From: an uncultured Eubacteriales bacterium
Lineage (GTDB): Bacteria > Bacillota > Clostridia > Oscillospirales > Oscillospiraceae
Direction: 5' to 3'
Length of the DNA stretch: 41,512 nucleotides
NCBI GenBank assembly: GCA_900540635.1
Contig: UQGU01000020.1
Span: 1 to 41,512 of the forward strand
In this document: one piece after another, positions 26,539-34,502 of the stretch
Layout of the letters: each line of letters starts with the position of its first letter
Position numbering within the stretch: the stretch's first letter is position 1
Notes under the pieces: model-generated
What the model saw: the letters and a program-made list of their open reading frames with translations, nothing else
Database searches by the model: none
What the model was told of the DNA's origin: nothing
Program-made: the position numbers and the translations under genes

Positions 26539-27618
26539 ATGACCCAGCGGGAACGACAGGTGCTTCAGCTGATTGAAGCCGATCCCCTTATTTCACAACA
26601 GGACATTGCCGCAAAGCTGGGCATTACCCGCTCCAGCGTGGCGGTACACATTGCCAATCTGACCAAAAAGGGCTGCATCGCCGGCCGGGGGTACGTCCTC
26701 CATGCGGGCACCTATGCGGTGGTCGTCGGCGGTGTCAACGTGGATATCGGCGGGCGCAGCTTTGCCCCCCTGGTAGCCTCCGATTCCAACCCCGGCAGGG
26801 TAAGCGTGAGTCTCGGCGGCGTAGGGCGAAACATCGCCCACAACCTGAGCCTCATGGGCACCGATGTGAGAATGCTCACCGCCTACGGAGACGATCTCCA
26901 CGGCGAACGGGTCGCCGCCTCCTGCTCTGAGCTGGGCATCGATCTGAGCCATGCCCTTCGCATCCCCGGAGGCGTCACCTCTACCTATCTGTATCTGGCG
27001 GACGATCATGGGGAAATGGCCCTGGCCGTCTCCGATATGGAGATCTGCAAAAAGATCACCCCCGCCTATCTGTCCGCCCAGCTGCCTCTGCTGCAAAACG
27101 CACAGGTGGTTGTGTCCGACACCAATATTCCCGAGGAATCTCTCCGATTCCTGGCGGAGAACTGCACAGCGCCGCTGTTCATCGACCCTGTCTCCACCGT
27201 AAAGGCGGAGAAGATCCGGCCCATTCTCTCCAAGATCCACACCTTGAAGCCCAATCGTCTGGAAGCCGAGCTTCTCTCCGGCGTTCCCATTCACAGCGCG
27301 GCAGATGTGGAAAAGGCTGCGGATGTGCTGCTGGAAAAGGGCGTCCACCGGGTCTTCATTTCCATGGGCTCGGAAGGCGTGTATGCCGCCATGGGCGAGG
27401 AGCGGGTGCTGCTCCCCAATATTCCCGGCAATGTGGTAAATACCACCGGCTGCGGCGATGCCTTCATGGCCGCCCTGGTGTGGGCCTACCTGGAAGGCAT
27501 GACCCTGCGGGATACCGCTCTGGCGGGTCTCGCCGCCGGTTCCATCGCCATGGAATCCTCTGAAACCATCAATTCTGCCATGTCCGCCGCCGGTCTTCGC
27601 AGCCGGATGCAGCGGTAA
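26539..27618 (+). CDS. psuK: Pseudouridine kinase with N-terminal winged HTH
   Basis: A PfkB-family kinase (residues ~58-355) that phosphorylates pseudouridine to pseudouridine 5'-phosphate for cleavage by PsuG. It has GGVGRNIAHN in the substrate site and NTTGCGDAF (301-309) with catalytic Asp307. The first ~55 residues form a winged helix-turn-helix (QQDIAAKLGITRSSVAVHIANLTKKG), a fusion also known in some PsuK-like proteins such as E. coli YeiI. AGGAGG lies 7 nt before ATG 26539. psuG follows after 35 bp. The assignment to pseudouridine rather than another nucleoside rests on the psuG linkage. The HTH may make it self-regulating. Confidence 0.92.
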   Translation: MTQRERQVLQLIEADPLISQQDIAAKLGITRSSVAVHIANLTKKGCIAGRGYVLHAGTYAVVVGGVNVDIGGRSFAPLVASDSNPGRVSVSLGGVGRNIAHNLSLMGTDVRMLTAYGDDLHGERVAASCSELGIDLSHALRIPGGVTSTYLYLADDHGEMALAVSDMEICKKITPAYLSAQLPLLQNAQVVVSDTNIPEESLRFLAENCTAPLFIDPVSTVKAEKIRPILSKIHTLKPNRLEAELLSGVPIHSAADVEKAADVLLEKGVHRVFISMGSEGVYAAMGEERVLLPNIPGNVVNTTGCGDAFMAALVWAYLEGMTLRDTALAGLAAGSIAMESSETINSAMSAAGLRSRMQR

Positions 27619-27653
27619 CAAGGCTTTTTCAAAAAAGAAAGGAATGTACAGCT

Positions 27654-28571
27654 ATGAACATGAACAAGTATCTGGACGTCAATCCCGAAGTCGCTGAGGC
27701 TCTGGCCAACGGCAAGCCCGTTGTTGCCCTGGAATCCACCATCATCTCCCACGGTATGCCCTACCCCCAGAACGTGGAAACCGCTCTGAACGTTGAGAAG
27801 ATCATCCGCGAGAACGGTGCTGTGCCTGCTACCATCGCCATCATCGGCGGCCGCCTGAAGGCCGGTCTGACCGCTGAGGAGATCGAGTACTTCGGCAAAA
27901 AGGGCCGCGCCATTCACAAGGCTTCCCGCCGGGACCTGGCCGTGCTGTGCGCCCGGGGTGAGGACGGCGCTACCACCGTTACCACCACCATGATCATTGC
28001 CCACATGGCCGGCATCCGCTTCTTCGCCACCGGCGGCATTGGCGGCGTGCATCGCGGTGCCGAGACCACCATGGACATCTCCGCCGACCTGGAAGAGCTG
28101 GGCCGCACCCCCGTCATGGTCTGCTGCGCCGGTGCGAAGTCCATCCTGGACCTGGGCCTGACCTTGGAGTACCTGGAGACCAAGGGCGTGCCCGTCATTG
28201 GCTACGGCACCGATGAGCTGCCCGCCTTCTACACCCGTCAGTCCGGCTTCGGCGTGGACTACCGCATCGATACCCCCGAGGACCTGGCCGCTGCCTTCAA
28301 GGCCCAGAACGACCTGCAGCTGGGCGGCTTCCTGGTGACCAACCCCATCCCTGAGGAGTACGCCATGGACAAGGCCGTCATCGACGCAGCCATCGACCAG
28401 GCCATCAAGGAGTCCAAGGAGCAGGGCATCAAGGGCAAGGAGACCACTCCCTTCCTGCTGGCCCGCGTTGCCGAGCTCACCGGCGGCGACAGCCTGGCAT
28501 CCAACATCCAGCTGGTTTACAACAACGCAGCCCTGACCGCCAAGACCGCTGCTGCTTACTGCAAGCTGTAA
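27654..28571 (+). CDS. psuG: Pseudouridine-5'-phosphate glycosidase
   Basis: Reversibly cleaves pseudouridine 5'-phosphate to uracil and ribose 5-phosphate, in the cytoplasm. 305 residues, close to E. coli PsuG (312). The four active-site residues known for the E. coli enzyme are all found at a constant offset of 4: Glu27, Lys89, Asp145 and Lys162 (in ALESTI, AIHKASRR, SADLEEL and AGAKSIL). The start at 27654 has AAAGGA upstream; a second ATG two codons later is possible. Strongly biased codon use suggests good expression. Ends in a terminator at 28590. Confidence 0.96.
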   Translation: MNMNKYLDVNPEVAEALANGKPVVALESTIISHGMPYPQNVETALNVEKIIRENGAVPATIAIIGGRLKAGLTAEEIEYFGKKGRAIHKASRRDLAVLCARGEDGATTVTTTMIIAHMAGIRFFATGGIGGVHRGAETTMDISADLEELGRTPVMVCCAGAKSILDLGLTLEYLETKGVPVIGYGTDELPAFYTRQSGFGVDYRIDTPEDLAAAFKAQNDLQLGGFLVTNPIPEEYAMDKAVIDAAIDQAIKESKEQGIKGKETTPFLLARVAELTGGDSLASNIQLVYNNAALTAKTAAAYCKL

Positions 28572-28589
28572 AGAAGAGAATTTCCCCTC

Positions 28590-28627
28590 CGCACAGAGCG
28601 CATCATACCGCTCTGTGCGAATTTTTT
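28590..28627 (+). terminator. Intrinsic terminator after psuG
   Basis: An 11-bp perfect stem (28590-28600 with 28609-28619), 8-nt loop, then AATTTTTTG on the plus strand. Confidence 0.9.
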
Positions 28628-28669
28628 GTTTTTTATGTAATAACAAGCGTTATTTATAAAAAAGTATGA

Positions 28670-28698
28670 TTTACTTGCGCATGATTTCTCTGTATAAT
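28670..28698 (+). promoter_or_regulatory. Promoter of the HEAT/pseudo-glycosyltransferase operon
   Basis: TTTACT (28670-28675), 17-nt spacer, TATAAT (28693-28698), about 57 bp before the first start codon. Confidence 0.65.
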
Positions 28699-28755
28699 AA
28701 TAGCACAAATTGAAGAAACCAATTCTATTTTTATTTTTCAAGGGAGGTCATGCCT

Positions 28756-29844
28756 ATGCGGTGCAATACGCTGCTGCTCTTTTACTGCGCCGCTACAGCT
28801 CTGCTTGGTCTCTTCTGCCTGGTGCGTCTGCTGGCGCTCTGGGTGCGGGACATTCTCTTCTCCCGCCGAAAACAAGCGTTTCTTGCCCGCCTCCGGGAAT
28901 TGTTCGAAGCGTATGATCAGCTTTCTCAGGCTGAGCTGGGCTATCAGGTAGCGTGGCTGTGCCACAGGCTCGGCCGAATCAGCTGGCTGCTGGCCTTTCA
29001 CGAGGCTATGGAGCAGCTGCCGAAGCAATCGGGATCCTGCCAACTGGCCGCCCAGGTACTGGCTCTGCTGGAGAAAAACTACCGCCACGCAAGCTTTCAT
29101 GCCCGCACCTGCTATGCCGCGCTCCTGGCCGAATACCGGGTGCCCTCCTTTTATCCCAATGATCGGCTGATTTCCTTTCTTTTCCGGCTGCTGGAGGAGC
29201 AAAACGACCTTTGCAGTGCAGAATATGCACTGCAGGCCCTCTATGCTGCCGGAGACCCTGAGCTGGTCCTCCGGGCACTGTCTGCCCTGGACCGGCCGGA
29301 GGGACTGGCCATCCACCGGAAGGTGCTGGTAGAGGGGCTGCAGCATTTTCAGCCCAGAGAAGCGCTCATCCGGCAGCTGTGGTATGGGTTCCGGTGCTCC
29401 GACACCATGCAGGCTGCACTGGTGGATTTTATTCGCTTCGCCTCCCCCTACTGGCGTCCGGAGGTACTGGAGCTGCTGGAAAGTACCAATGATCTGGATG
29501 TAAAAATCGCCTGTCTGCGCTATTTTGGAAAATATCCCTGCACGGATGTGCTGCCGCTGCTGCGGCGATTCTCACAGCCGGACAATCCCTGGGAGCTCCA
29601 GGCGGTGACCATGTACGTATTGGGTGCATACCCTGCCGCAAATGCCCTCGGTCTTCTGAAGGCCGGACTCCACAGTCCCTTCTGGCATATTCGGCGCAAT
29701 GCCGCCGCCAGTCTGGTCCGCACCGCGGGAGACGATGTCCTGCGCTCCGCTCTGGAGCAGGAGAATGACCCCTACGCCGGACAAATCCTCCGGTACTACC
29801 TGGAGCGAGAGAAGACAAGCACGCAGGAGGTGACAAACGGATGA
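28756..29844 (+). CDS. Membrane-anchored HEAT-like repeat protein
   Basis: A 362-residue protein with one N-terminal helix (~4-27, LLLFYCAATALLGLFCLVRLLALW) and a long helical-repeat domain facing the cytoplasm or the outside (topology not determined). The last ~130 residues read as HEAT-like repeats: PEVLELLESTNDLDVKIACL, DVLPLLRRFSQPDNPWELQA, ALGLLKAGLHSPFWHIRRNA. These usually form protein-binding surfaces. ATG 28750 is only 2 nt from GGGAGG, while ATG 28756 is 8 nt away and preferred. Its stop overlaps the next start (ATGA), so the two products are probably made in fixed ratio and may form a complex. I know no named function. Confidence 0.7.
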   Translation: MRCNTLLLFYCAATALLGLFCLVRLLALWVRDILFSRRKQAFLARLRELFEAYDQLSQAELGYQVAWLCHRLGRISWLLAFHEAMEQLPKQSGSCQLAAQVLALLEKNYRHASFHARTCYAALLAEYRVPSFYPNDRLISFLFRLLEEQNDLCSAEYALQALYAAGDPELVLRALSALDRPEGLAIHRKVLVEGLQHFQPREALIRQLWYGFRCSDTMQAALVDFIRFASPYWRPEVLELLESTNDLDVKIACLRYFGKYPCTDVLPLLRRFSQPDNPWELQAVTMYVLGAYPAANALGLLKAGLHSPFWHIRRNAAASLVRTAGDDVLRSALEQENDPYAGQILRYYLEREKTSTQEVTNG

Positions 29845-31148
29845 ATCTATGCAAGGAAATTCTGTTGGGACTTTTTCTGCTTTTCACCGCCTTTTTCATC
29901 GTCCGCCGCCTGCTGGCCCTTGCCGCCGTGGTCTGCGACACCCATGCAAGCTTTCGCATCCAGCAGCGTGAGCTGCTGAACGCAAAACGGCAGGACCGCC
30001 GCTATATGCCCCTTTCCGTTCTGGTCGAAGCAGGCAAAGACCCAAAAGCCCTGCTTGCCACATTGGACAGCCTGCAGCATCAGACCTATACCCTGTTTGA
30101 GATCGTGATCCTGGAGGACAGTATGGCCCCCGCAGCCGTGGAAGCTCTAACGAAGCAGCTGGAGCTGCTTCCCCTTCCCCAACCCGTGCGGCGGCAGCTC
30201 AAATGCACACCGGAAACAGCGATCTATGAAAACTGCACCGGAACCGTTTCTCTGCGCCTGGTTCGCAAATCAAGAACAAGCCTGGGAGACACCTGGAATT
30301 TGGGCGTCAACATCGCTCGCTATCCCTACTTTACCTGCATCCGGGCAGGAACAGTCCTGTGCCAGGACAGCCTGGACAAGCTCATGGACCCCTTTTTCCA
30401 ATACCGCGACACACAGGCCGCCGGTGGAAGTCTGCAATGCGCCGGTATCACGTTGGCCTGTCCCCTCTCCATTCTGGAAACACTGGAGTTTGACCGCAGC
30501 ATTCCGGCGCTGCAAACGCTTCTGCAAAGCCGGACCCTTATGCTCTGCGGCGGACCTGCAGCCTACCGGAAGGATGCCGCCATCGAGGCCGGTGGTTTCC
30601 CGGCCCGGAACATTGGGTTGGACCAAAGCCTGACACTGTCCATCCAGCGTCTTTTCCGCAAGAAAAAGCTTCCATGCCGTATTGTATATATTCCGGAACG
30701 TGAAGGGAAGCTGCCCCCCAATGGCTCTTTTCATCAGGTGCTCGCCCATCGCCGCAGCTGGCAGCAGGGGATGAAGCTTGCCATGAAGGACAACCGGGAG
30801 CTGCTGCAGCTGCATCGGTTCGGTATCTTGGCTCTTCAATACCTTCTGTTCCTGGTGTTCTCCCTCTGGGCCCCGCTTCTGGCAATACTCGGCGTCGCAA
30901 CCGTGCCTTTCTGTCTTTGTCTTGGGCTGCTGGACAACGGACTGCTTTTGCAGATTTTGTTTCTGAGTCTCCTATTCAAGCTCCTTTTGTCCATCTCCGC
31001 TTTTCAAGCCCGGGCGGAGGACTTCTCCCTGGTGCCAAAAAAGATACCGCGTTTTTTCTTGCTCTGTCTATTGGGGAGCACCCTGTACCGCCTGTGCATC
31101 ACCTGCGCCCGCATTCAGGGGCTCTTCTCCCGAACCAAGCGGCAATAA
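29841..31148 (+). CDS. GT2-fold membrane protein lacking catalytic motifs (pseudo-glycosyltransferase)
   Basis: A 435-residue protein with an N-terminal helix (~8-30), a GT2-like domain (~57-340) and three to four C-terminal helices (~328-410), the layout of processive membrane glycosyltransferases. The fold markers are present (PLSVLVEAGKDPKALLATLDSL, then TWNLGVNIARYPYF) but the metal-binding DxD after it reads IRAG (157-160), the acidic acceptor motif reads GLDQ (259-262), and QxxRW is HRRSW (313-317). Nucleotide-sugar chemistry is therefore doubtful. It is coupled to the HEAT-like gene by a 4-bp overlap. It may be a scaffold or regulator of a glycan synthase, or a divergent enzyme. Confidence 0.7.
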   Translation: MNLCKEILLGLFLLFTAFFIVRRLLALAAVVCDTHASFRIQQRELLNAKRQDRRYMPLSVLVEAGKDPKALLATLDSLQHQTYTLFEIVILEDSMAPAAVEALTKQLELLPLPQPVRRQLKCTPETAIYENCTGTVSLRLVRKSRTSLGDTWNLGVNIARYPYFTCIRAGTVLCQDSLDKLMDPFFQYRDTQAAGGSLQCAGITLACPLSILETLEFDRSIPALQTLLQSRTLMLCGGPAAYRKDAAIEAGGFPARNIGLDQSLTLSIQRLFRKKKLPCRIVYIPEREGKLPPNGSFHQVLAHRRSWQQGMKLAMKDNRELLQLHRFGILALQYLLFLVFSLWAPLLAILGVATVPFCLCLGLLDNGLLLQILFLSLLFKLLLSISAFQARAEDFSLVPKKIPRFFLLCLLGSTLYRLCITCARIQGLFSRTKRQ

Positions 31149-31183
31149 TGCGCCATTTTGTTCGAGTGGCCCGCTTTGAAGTC

Positions 31184-31218
31184 AAAAAAATCAGCCGCCG
31201 AGAAACCTCGGCGGCTGA
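31184..31218 (-). terminator. Intrinsic terminator of rpsF-ssb-rpsR
   Basis: A 12-bp perfect stem (31191-31202 with 31207-31218), 4-nt loop, then seven U in minus-strand RNA (31190-31184). It may also stop plus-strand transcription from the HEAT/GT2 operon, less efficiently. Confidence 0.92.
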
Positions 31219-31229
31219 AATCTTTGAAA

Positions 31230-31466
31230 TTAGTCAGTGACGTAGGGCAGCAGGGCGATCTGACGGGCGCGCTTGATAGCGGTGGTCAGGTCACGCTGAT
31301 GGGCTGCGCAGGTACCGGTGGTACGGCGGGGCAGGATCTTGCCGCGCTCGGACAGGTAACGGCGGAGCTTTGCAGTGTCCTTGTAGTCAATGCTGGTCAC
31401 CTTATCCACGCAGAAAGCACAGACCTTTCTACGCTTGCGGGGACGCATACGCTGTTCGTTAGCCAT
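31230..31466 (-). CDS. rpsR: Ribosomal protein bS18
   Basis: 78-residue small-subunit protein that pairs with bS6 on the platform of the 30S subunit. It has the RPRKRRKVCAFCVDK opening and the RGKILPRRTTGTCAAHQRDLTTAIKRARQIALLPY core. The three Cys (two in CAFC, one in GTCAAH) mark the zinc-binding type. ATG 31466 follows AGGAGG at 8 nt; an upstream in-frame ATG (31484) overlaps that site. Last gene of the conserved rpsF-ssb-rpsR operon. Confidence 0.98.
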   Translation of the reverse strand: MANEQRMRPRKRRKVCAFCVDKVTSIDYKDTAKLRRYLSERGKILPRRTTGTCAAHQRDLTTAIKRARQIALLPYVTD

Positions 31467-31504
31467 GGAAATAACCTCCTTCATAAGTCTAGTAGAAAAG
31501 TTTC

Positions 31505-32014
31505 TTAGAAGGGCAGCTGGGCGTCATCATCCTCCAGCATCGCAAAGTCGGATGCGGGAGCACTTGCGGGCGCGCTGTAGCCGCTGCCGTAATTGCCGGA
31601 AGAGGCGGGTGCGGAATAACCGCCGCCATAGTTGCCGGAGGGGGCAGCGCTGTAGCTGTTGTTATAGCTTCCGGAATTGGAAGCATCATCCCGCTTGCTG
31701 GAGCCGAAGTAGACATTGTCTGCTACGATTTCCGCTGTGCGGCGCTTGTTGCCATCCTTATCGGTCCAGCTGCGAATCTGCAGCCGACCGGACACCACCG
31801 CCATGCTTCCCTTGGTGAAGTACTTGGAGACAAACTCTCCCGTGCTCCGCCAGGCGACGCAGTCGATGAAGTCAGTTTCCCGTTCGCCACTTTCCTTGTT
31901 GGAAAAATCGCGGTCCACAGCCACAGTGAAGCTGGTGACGGCGATGCCGCTGCCGGTGCGGCGAAGCTCGGGATCACGGGTCAGGCGACCCATGACGACA
32001 ATGTGGTTGAGCAT
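31505..32014 (-). CDS. ssb: Single-stranded DNA-binding protein
   Basis: Binds single-stranded DNA in replication and repair. N-terminal OB fold (1-~108; MLNHIVVMGRLTRDPELRRT, FIDCVAWRSTGEFVSKYFTKG), a flexible Gly/Ser/Tyr/Pro linker with repeated SGNYGSGYSAPAS units, and the acidic tip DDDAQLPF that recruits partner proteins. 169 residues. Lies 4 bp after rpsF and 38 bp before rpsR. Confidence 0.98.
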   Translation of the reverse strand: MLNHIVVMGRLTRDPELRRTGSGIAVTSFTVAVDRDFSNKESGERETDFIDCVAWRSTGEFVSKYFTKGSMAVVSGRLQIRSWTDKDGNKRRTAEIVADNVYFGSSKRDDASNSGSYNNSYSAAPSGNYGGGYSAPASSGNYGSGYSAPASAPASDFAMLEDDDAQLPF

Positions 32015-32018
32015 AGAA

Positions 32019-32315
32019 TTACTCCTCCACAGCGGTGGTCAGGCAGCGCAGGACGCCGTCGGTGATCTTCATCACACGCTCCAGCTCTGCGGGGAACTCG
32101 GGCTTTGCTTCCATGTTCATCAGAACGTAGTAGCCTTCTGCCTGATCGTTGATGGGATACGCCAGACGACGCTTGCCCCACTCATCAATGCTGGACAGAG
32201 TACCCTCCGCCTCCACCATTGCCTTGAACTTTTCTACCAGAGCCGCGATGCCCTCCTCGCCCTGAGCGGGATCGATGATGTAGAGCACCTCGTACTTGCC
32301 GGTGATCTTAGCCAT
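32019..32315 (-). CDS. rpsF: Ribosomal protein bS6
   Basis: 98-residue 30S protein that binds bS18. Typical YEVLYIIDP opening, then EWGKRRLAYPINDQAEGYYVLMNMEA. ATG 32315 follows AGGAGG with 10 nt; the frame to 32366 is an extension through the leader. Preceded by a ~75-nt leader with two small hairpins. Confidence 0.98.
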   Translation of the reverse strand: MAKITGKYEVLYIIDPAQGEEGIAALVEKFKAMVEAEGTLSSIDEWGKRRLAYPINDQAEGYYVLMNMEAKPEFPAELERVMKITDGVLRCLTTAVEE

Positions 32316-32396
32316 GTTGATTGCACCTCCTTTTGGACTTTTGGCCCCCGACGCCGTCGGGAGCAAGGATCGTCTGCTTTCTTTGCAGACCGGTTT

Positions 32397-32425
32397 ATTT
32401 TACAGGAAATTCCGCAAATTGTCAA
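32397..32425 (-). promoter_or_regulatory. rpsF: Promoter of rpsF-ssb-rpsR
   Basis: On the minus strand TTGACA (32425-32420), 17-nt spacer, TAAAAT (32402-32397). The leader that follows contains GTCTGC/GCAGAC and CCCGAC/GTCGGG hairpins, the place where S6:S18 binding would autoregulate translation in other bacteria; I cannot confirm that motif here. Confidence 0.85.
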
Positions 32426-32435
32426 GCATTTTTTC

Positions 32436-32487
32436 AAAAAGATTTGACCCTCAGTCCCGCTTTCTTCTCGGACTGAGGGTCAAATCT
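32436..32487 (-). terminator. Long 18-bp hairpin terminator upstream of rpsF
   Basis: Perfect inverted repeat 32440-32457 and 32470-32487 with a 12-nt loop. Minus-strand RNA reads the stem, then UUUUGAAAAAA. It insulates the rpsF promoter from the small transcription unit upstream. Confidence 0.75.
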
Positions 32488-32604
32488 GTTCACTGTCAAT
32501 TTGCAGCTTCACTTGTAACCTCCCTTTCTGTTGAGTGGTTCTTCTTACTTCATTGGAATCACTCCTTGTGTCTATATAATAGCAGGGCTTTTCCCATTTT
32601 GCAA
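32488..32604 (-). other. Small transcription unit upstream of rpsF (possible sRNA or micro-peptide gene)
   Basis: On the minus strand a promoter (TTGCAA 32604-32599, 17 nt, TATTAT 32581-32576) is followed by AAGGAG and a start-stop frame ATG-AAG-TAA. Then comes GGGAGG, 6 nt, and a GTG frame for the 10-residue peptide MKLQIDSEQI, whose stop lies at the base of the hairpin terminator at 32436-32487. The predicted RNA is about 135 nt. On the plus strand the same -10 region gives TTGGAA-16-TATAAT (32553-32580), so face-to-face promoters are possible. The rest of the 32605-32805 gap has a TATAAT at 32677 and a weak GGGC/GCCC hairpin with a U-run at 32692-32716 ahead of hup. Confidence 0.45.
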
Positions 32605-32805
32605 GACCGCAAAAGCGCCAAGAAACACACCGCAAATTCGTAGGTTTCACCCATAGATTTTCGAAACACTGTGCAGTATAATGAAAGTGTTGGGGCAAAT
32701 GAGCCCTTATTTTTTTCAAAAAAAACATCCGTTCCCCTTGCTTTTTTCTATGTATTATGTTAATCTATGAAACGACACCAACACAAAGAGAGGATTCGCT
32801 TTTTT

Positions 32806-33081
32806 ATGAATAAACCTGAATTTATCGCTGCCGTCTCCGACAAGGCAGGCCTGTCCCGGAAGGATACGGAGCGGGTCATCAATGCCGCTCTGGACACCAT
32901 TACCGTTGCCCTCACCAAGGGCGAAAAGGTTGCCTTCTCCGGCTTTGGAATTTTTGAATCCAAGCTGCGCAAGGCCCGCATGGGACGGGATCCCCACACC
33001 AAGGAGCCCATGCAGATCCCCGAGACCCACGTGCCCACCTTCAAGCCCAGCAAGGTTCTGAAGGACACCGTTGCCAAGTAA
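32806..33081 (+). CDS. hup: HU-type DNA-binding protein
   Basis: 91-residue histone-like nucleoid protein: MNKPEFIAAVSDKAGLSRKDTERV, then VAFSGFGIFESKLRKARMGRDPHT with the DNA-intercalating beta arm containing Pro (EPMQIPETHVPTFKPS). Acts as a dimer that bends DNA. ATG 32806 is the family start; an upstream ATG at 32767 lacks a ribosome binding site. AGAGG lies 12 nt upstream. rqcP follows after 5 bp. Confidence 0.97.
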   Translation: MNKPEFIAAVSDKAGLSRKDTERVINAALDTITVALTKGEKVAFSGFGIFESKLRKARMGRDPHTKEPMQIPETHVPTFKPSKVLKDTVAK

Positions 33082-33086
33082 CGCCC

Positions 33087-33326
33087 ATGAGACTGGACAA
33101 GTATTTGAAGGTCTCCCGGCTGATCAAGCGCCGGACTGTGGCCAATGAGGCCTGCGACAATGGCCGCATCAGCGTCAACGGCCGGGTCGTCAAAGCCAGC
33201 TACGATGTCAAGGTCGGCGACCGGCTGGAGATTGCCCTTGGCAACCGCACATTGGCAGTTGAGGTTTTGCAGGTAGCCGAAACCGTCAAAAAAGACGATG
33301 CCTGCGCCATGTACAAAGAGGTCTAA
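33087..33326 (+). CDS. rqcP: RqcP (YabO) S4-domain ribosome quality control factor
   Basis: 79-residue RNA-binding S4 protein (MRLDKYLKVSRLIKRRTVANEA, then GRISVNGRVVKASYDVKVGD) closely matching Bacillus YabO/RqcP, which stabilises peptidyl-tRNA on the stalled 50S subunit during Ala-tailing by RqcH. Co-transcribed with hup, as commonly seen in Firmicutes. Distinguished from heat-shock Hsp15 by the short length and the C-terminal KKDDACAMY segment. Confidence 0.92.
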   Translation: MRLDKYLKVSRLIKRRTVANEACDNGRISVNGRVVKASYDVKVGDRLEIALGNRTLAVEVLQVAETVKKDDACAMYKEV

Positions 33327-33360
33327 AAAATCCCGGAGAAGCTGTTTTCTCCGGGATTTT
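33327..33360. terminator. Bidirectional terminator between rqcP and the folate transporter gene
   Basis: A 14-bp stem (33327-33340 with 33347-33360), 6-nt loop, with A/T runs on both sides, between convergent genes. The left arm overlaps the rqcP stop region. Confidence 0.9.
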
Positions 33361-33378
33361 CTATATTTAAGAGCTAGA

Positions 33379-34449
33379 TTACTTCATGGAGTAGGACAGG
33401 ACCTCGTCCGTTTTGGTATTGAGAACGATGGTGGCCGTGCCAACCTTTTCCATTACGCCGTCCTCTGCCACGGCCTTTGCCTTGGACTTGGACATGCCGC
33501 GGATGGTCTCCAGGTCCTTGTCGTACCCGGAAAGGGCCTCCTCGTTGACGGTATAAACGGCCACGGTGTAGGTGGTTTCGTCGGTCAGGAACTTCTTGTA
33601 GGCGCTTTCAATGGTGGTAACGGTGCTGTCCGGGTCAATATCCGTATTTTCCTGGGCGAGAACCTGGGTCATGTGGGTATTCTCCCGGTAGCGCTCCTCC
33701 GTGGTGTAGCTGGCGGAGAGAGAGGTATTGGTATAATAGTAACCCAGATAGCCAAAGACGCAGCCCACGCCGAACACGAACAGCAGCGCCAGGGTCAGGA
33801 CCTGCTTCTTGCTGAATTTCAAAGCATCCTTGGCGTGGCCCACGCTATAGGTCAGCCCCAGGCGGTTGGTGATGGGCAGCATGACCCCCAAGAACAGGGT
33901 CAGCAGCACGGACTCAATGGGGAACATCAACACATTCTTGATCATGCCGGGCACGGCCATGGCGAAGGTGTACTGCTTGCCGTTCATGTAGAGGGCATAG
34001 TACCACATCATAATGGGGGTCTGCAGCAGCACATTGATAAAGAGGTTGATGGAGAACCGACTGAGCATGACCCGGGTGGTGGTGACTTTGGCCCGGTACA
34101 GGAACAGGGCGAAGACAACAGAGCCGCCGATCTCCGTCAGAATAAAGGGCGGGAAGTACACGCCGTCCGGCCGGATGATGTAGCCGAGTACGTCCGTAAC
34201 GGCGGCACACAGAGCGGCAAACACGGGACCAAAAACCATAGCGCCAAGCGCATTGACGAAATAGGCGGCATTAATCCGCAGGAATGGGGTAATGGGAATG
34301 GAAATCTGCTTCATGACCAGCCGCAGGGCGATCATCAGGGCGGCGAACACCAGCATATGGGTGTCCTTCAACTCTGCAGCGGCGTCATGCCAATAGGCCT
34401 TGGAAAAGGGATGGGGATACAGCGCGGTGGATTTTTGATTGTTGGACAT
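33379..34449 (-). CDS. folT: ECF transporter S component, folate type, with extra C-terminal domain
   Basis: Substrate-binding membrane subunit of a vitamin uptake transporter, working with EcfA/A'/T. The first ~195 residues are the six-helix S component (HMLVFAALMIALRLVMKQISIPI, INAAYFVNALGAMVFGPVFAAL, PDGVYFPPFILTEIGG). Folate specificity is supported by the THF riboswitch upstream. It is about 356 residues, roughly twice a normal S component: a further helix (~225-245) is followed by a ~110-residue extracytoplasmic domain with TTYTVAVYTVNEEALSGYDK and a C-terminal beta strand (TATIVLNTKTDEVLSYSMK). ATG 34449 is set by AGGAGG at 8 nt; the frame extends back into the leader. Confidence 0.85.
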   Translation of the reverse strand: MSNNQKSTALYPHPFSKAYWHDAAAELKDTHMLVFAALMIALRLVMKQISIPITPFLRINAAYFVNALGAMVFGPVFAALCAAVTDVLGYIIRPDGVYFPPFILTEIGGSVVFALFLYRAKVTTTRVMLSRFSINLFINVLLQTPIMMWYYALYMNGKQYTFAMAVPGMIKNVLMFPIESVLLTLFLGVMLPITNRLGLTYSVGHAKDALKFSKKQVLTLALLFVFGVGCVFGYLGYYYTNTSLSASYTTEERYRENTHMTQVLAQENTDIDPDSTVTTIESAYKKFLTDETTYTVAVYTVNEEALSGYDKDLETIRGMSKSKAKAVAEDGVMEKVGTATIVLNTKTDEVLSYSMK

Positions 34450-34502
34450 AAAAATAGCCTCCTTTTTGTAGGAGCGGCCGGGATACAGCCCAACGGTTCG
34501 GC

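Noticed and set aside
32480..32728. 82-residue minus-strand frame upstream of rpsF
   Set aside because: No initiation site and no protein-like pattern; only its last ten codons have a ribosome binding site and are noted as a micro-ORF.
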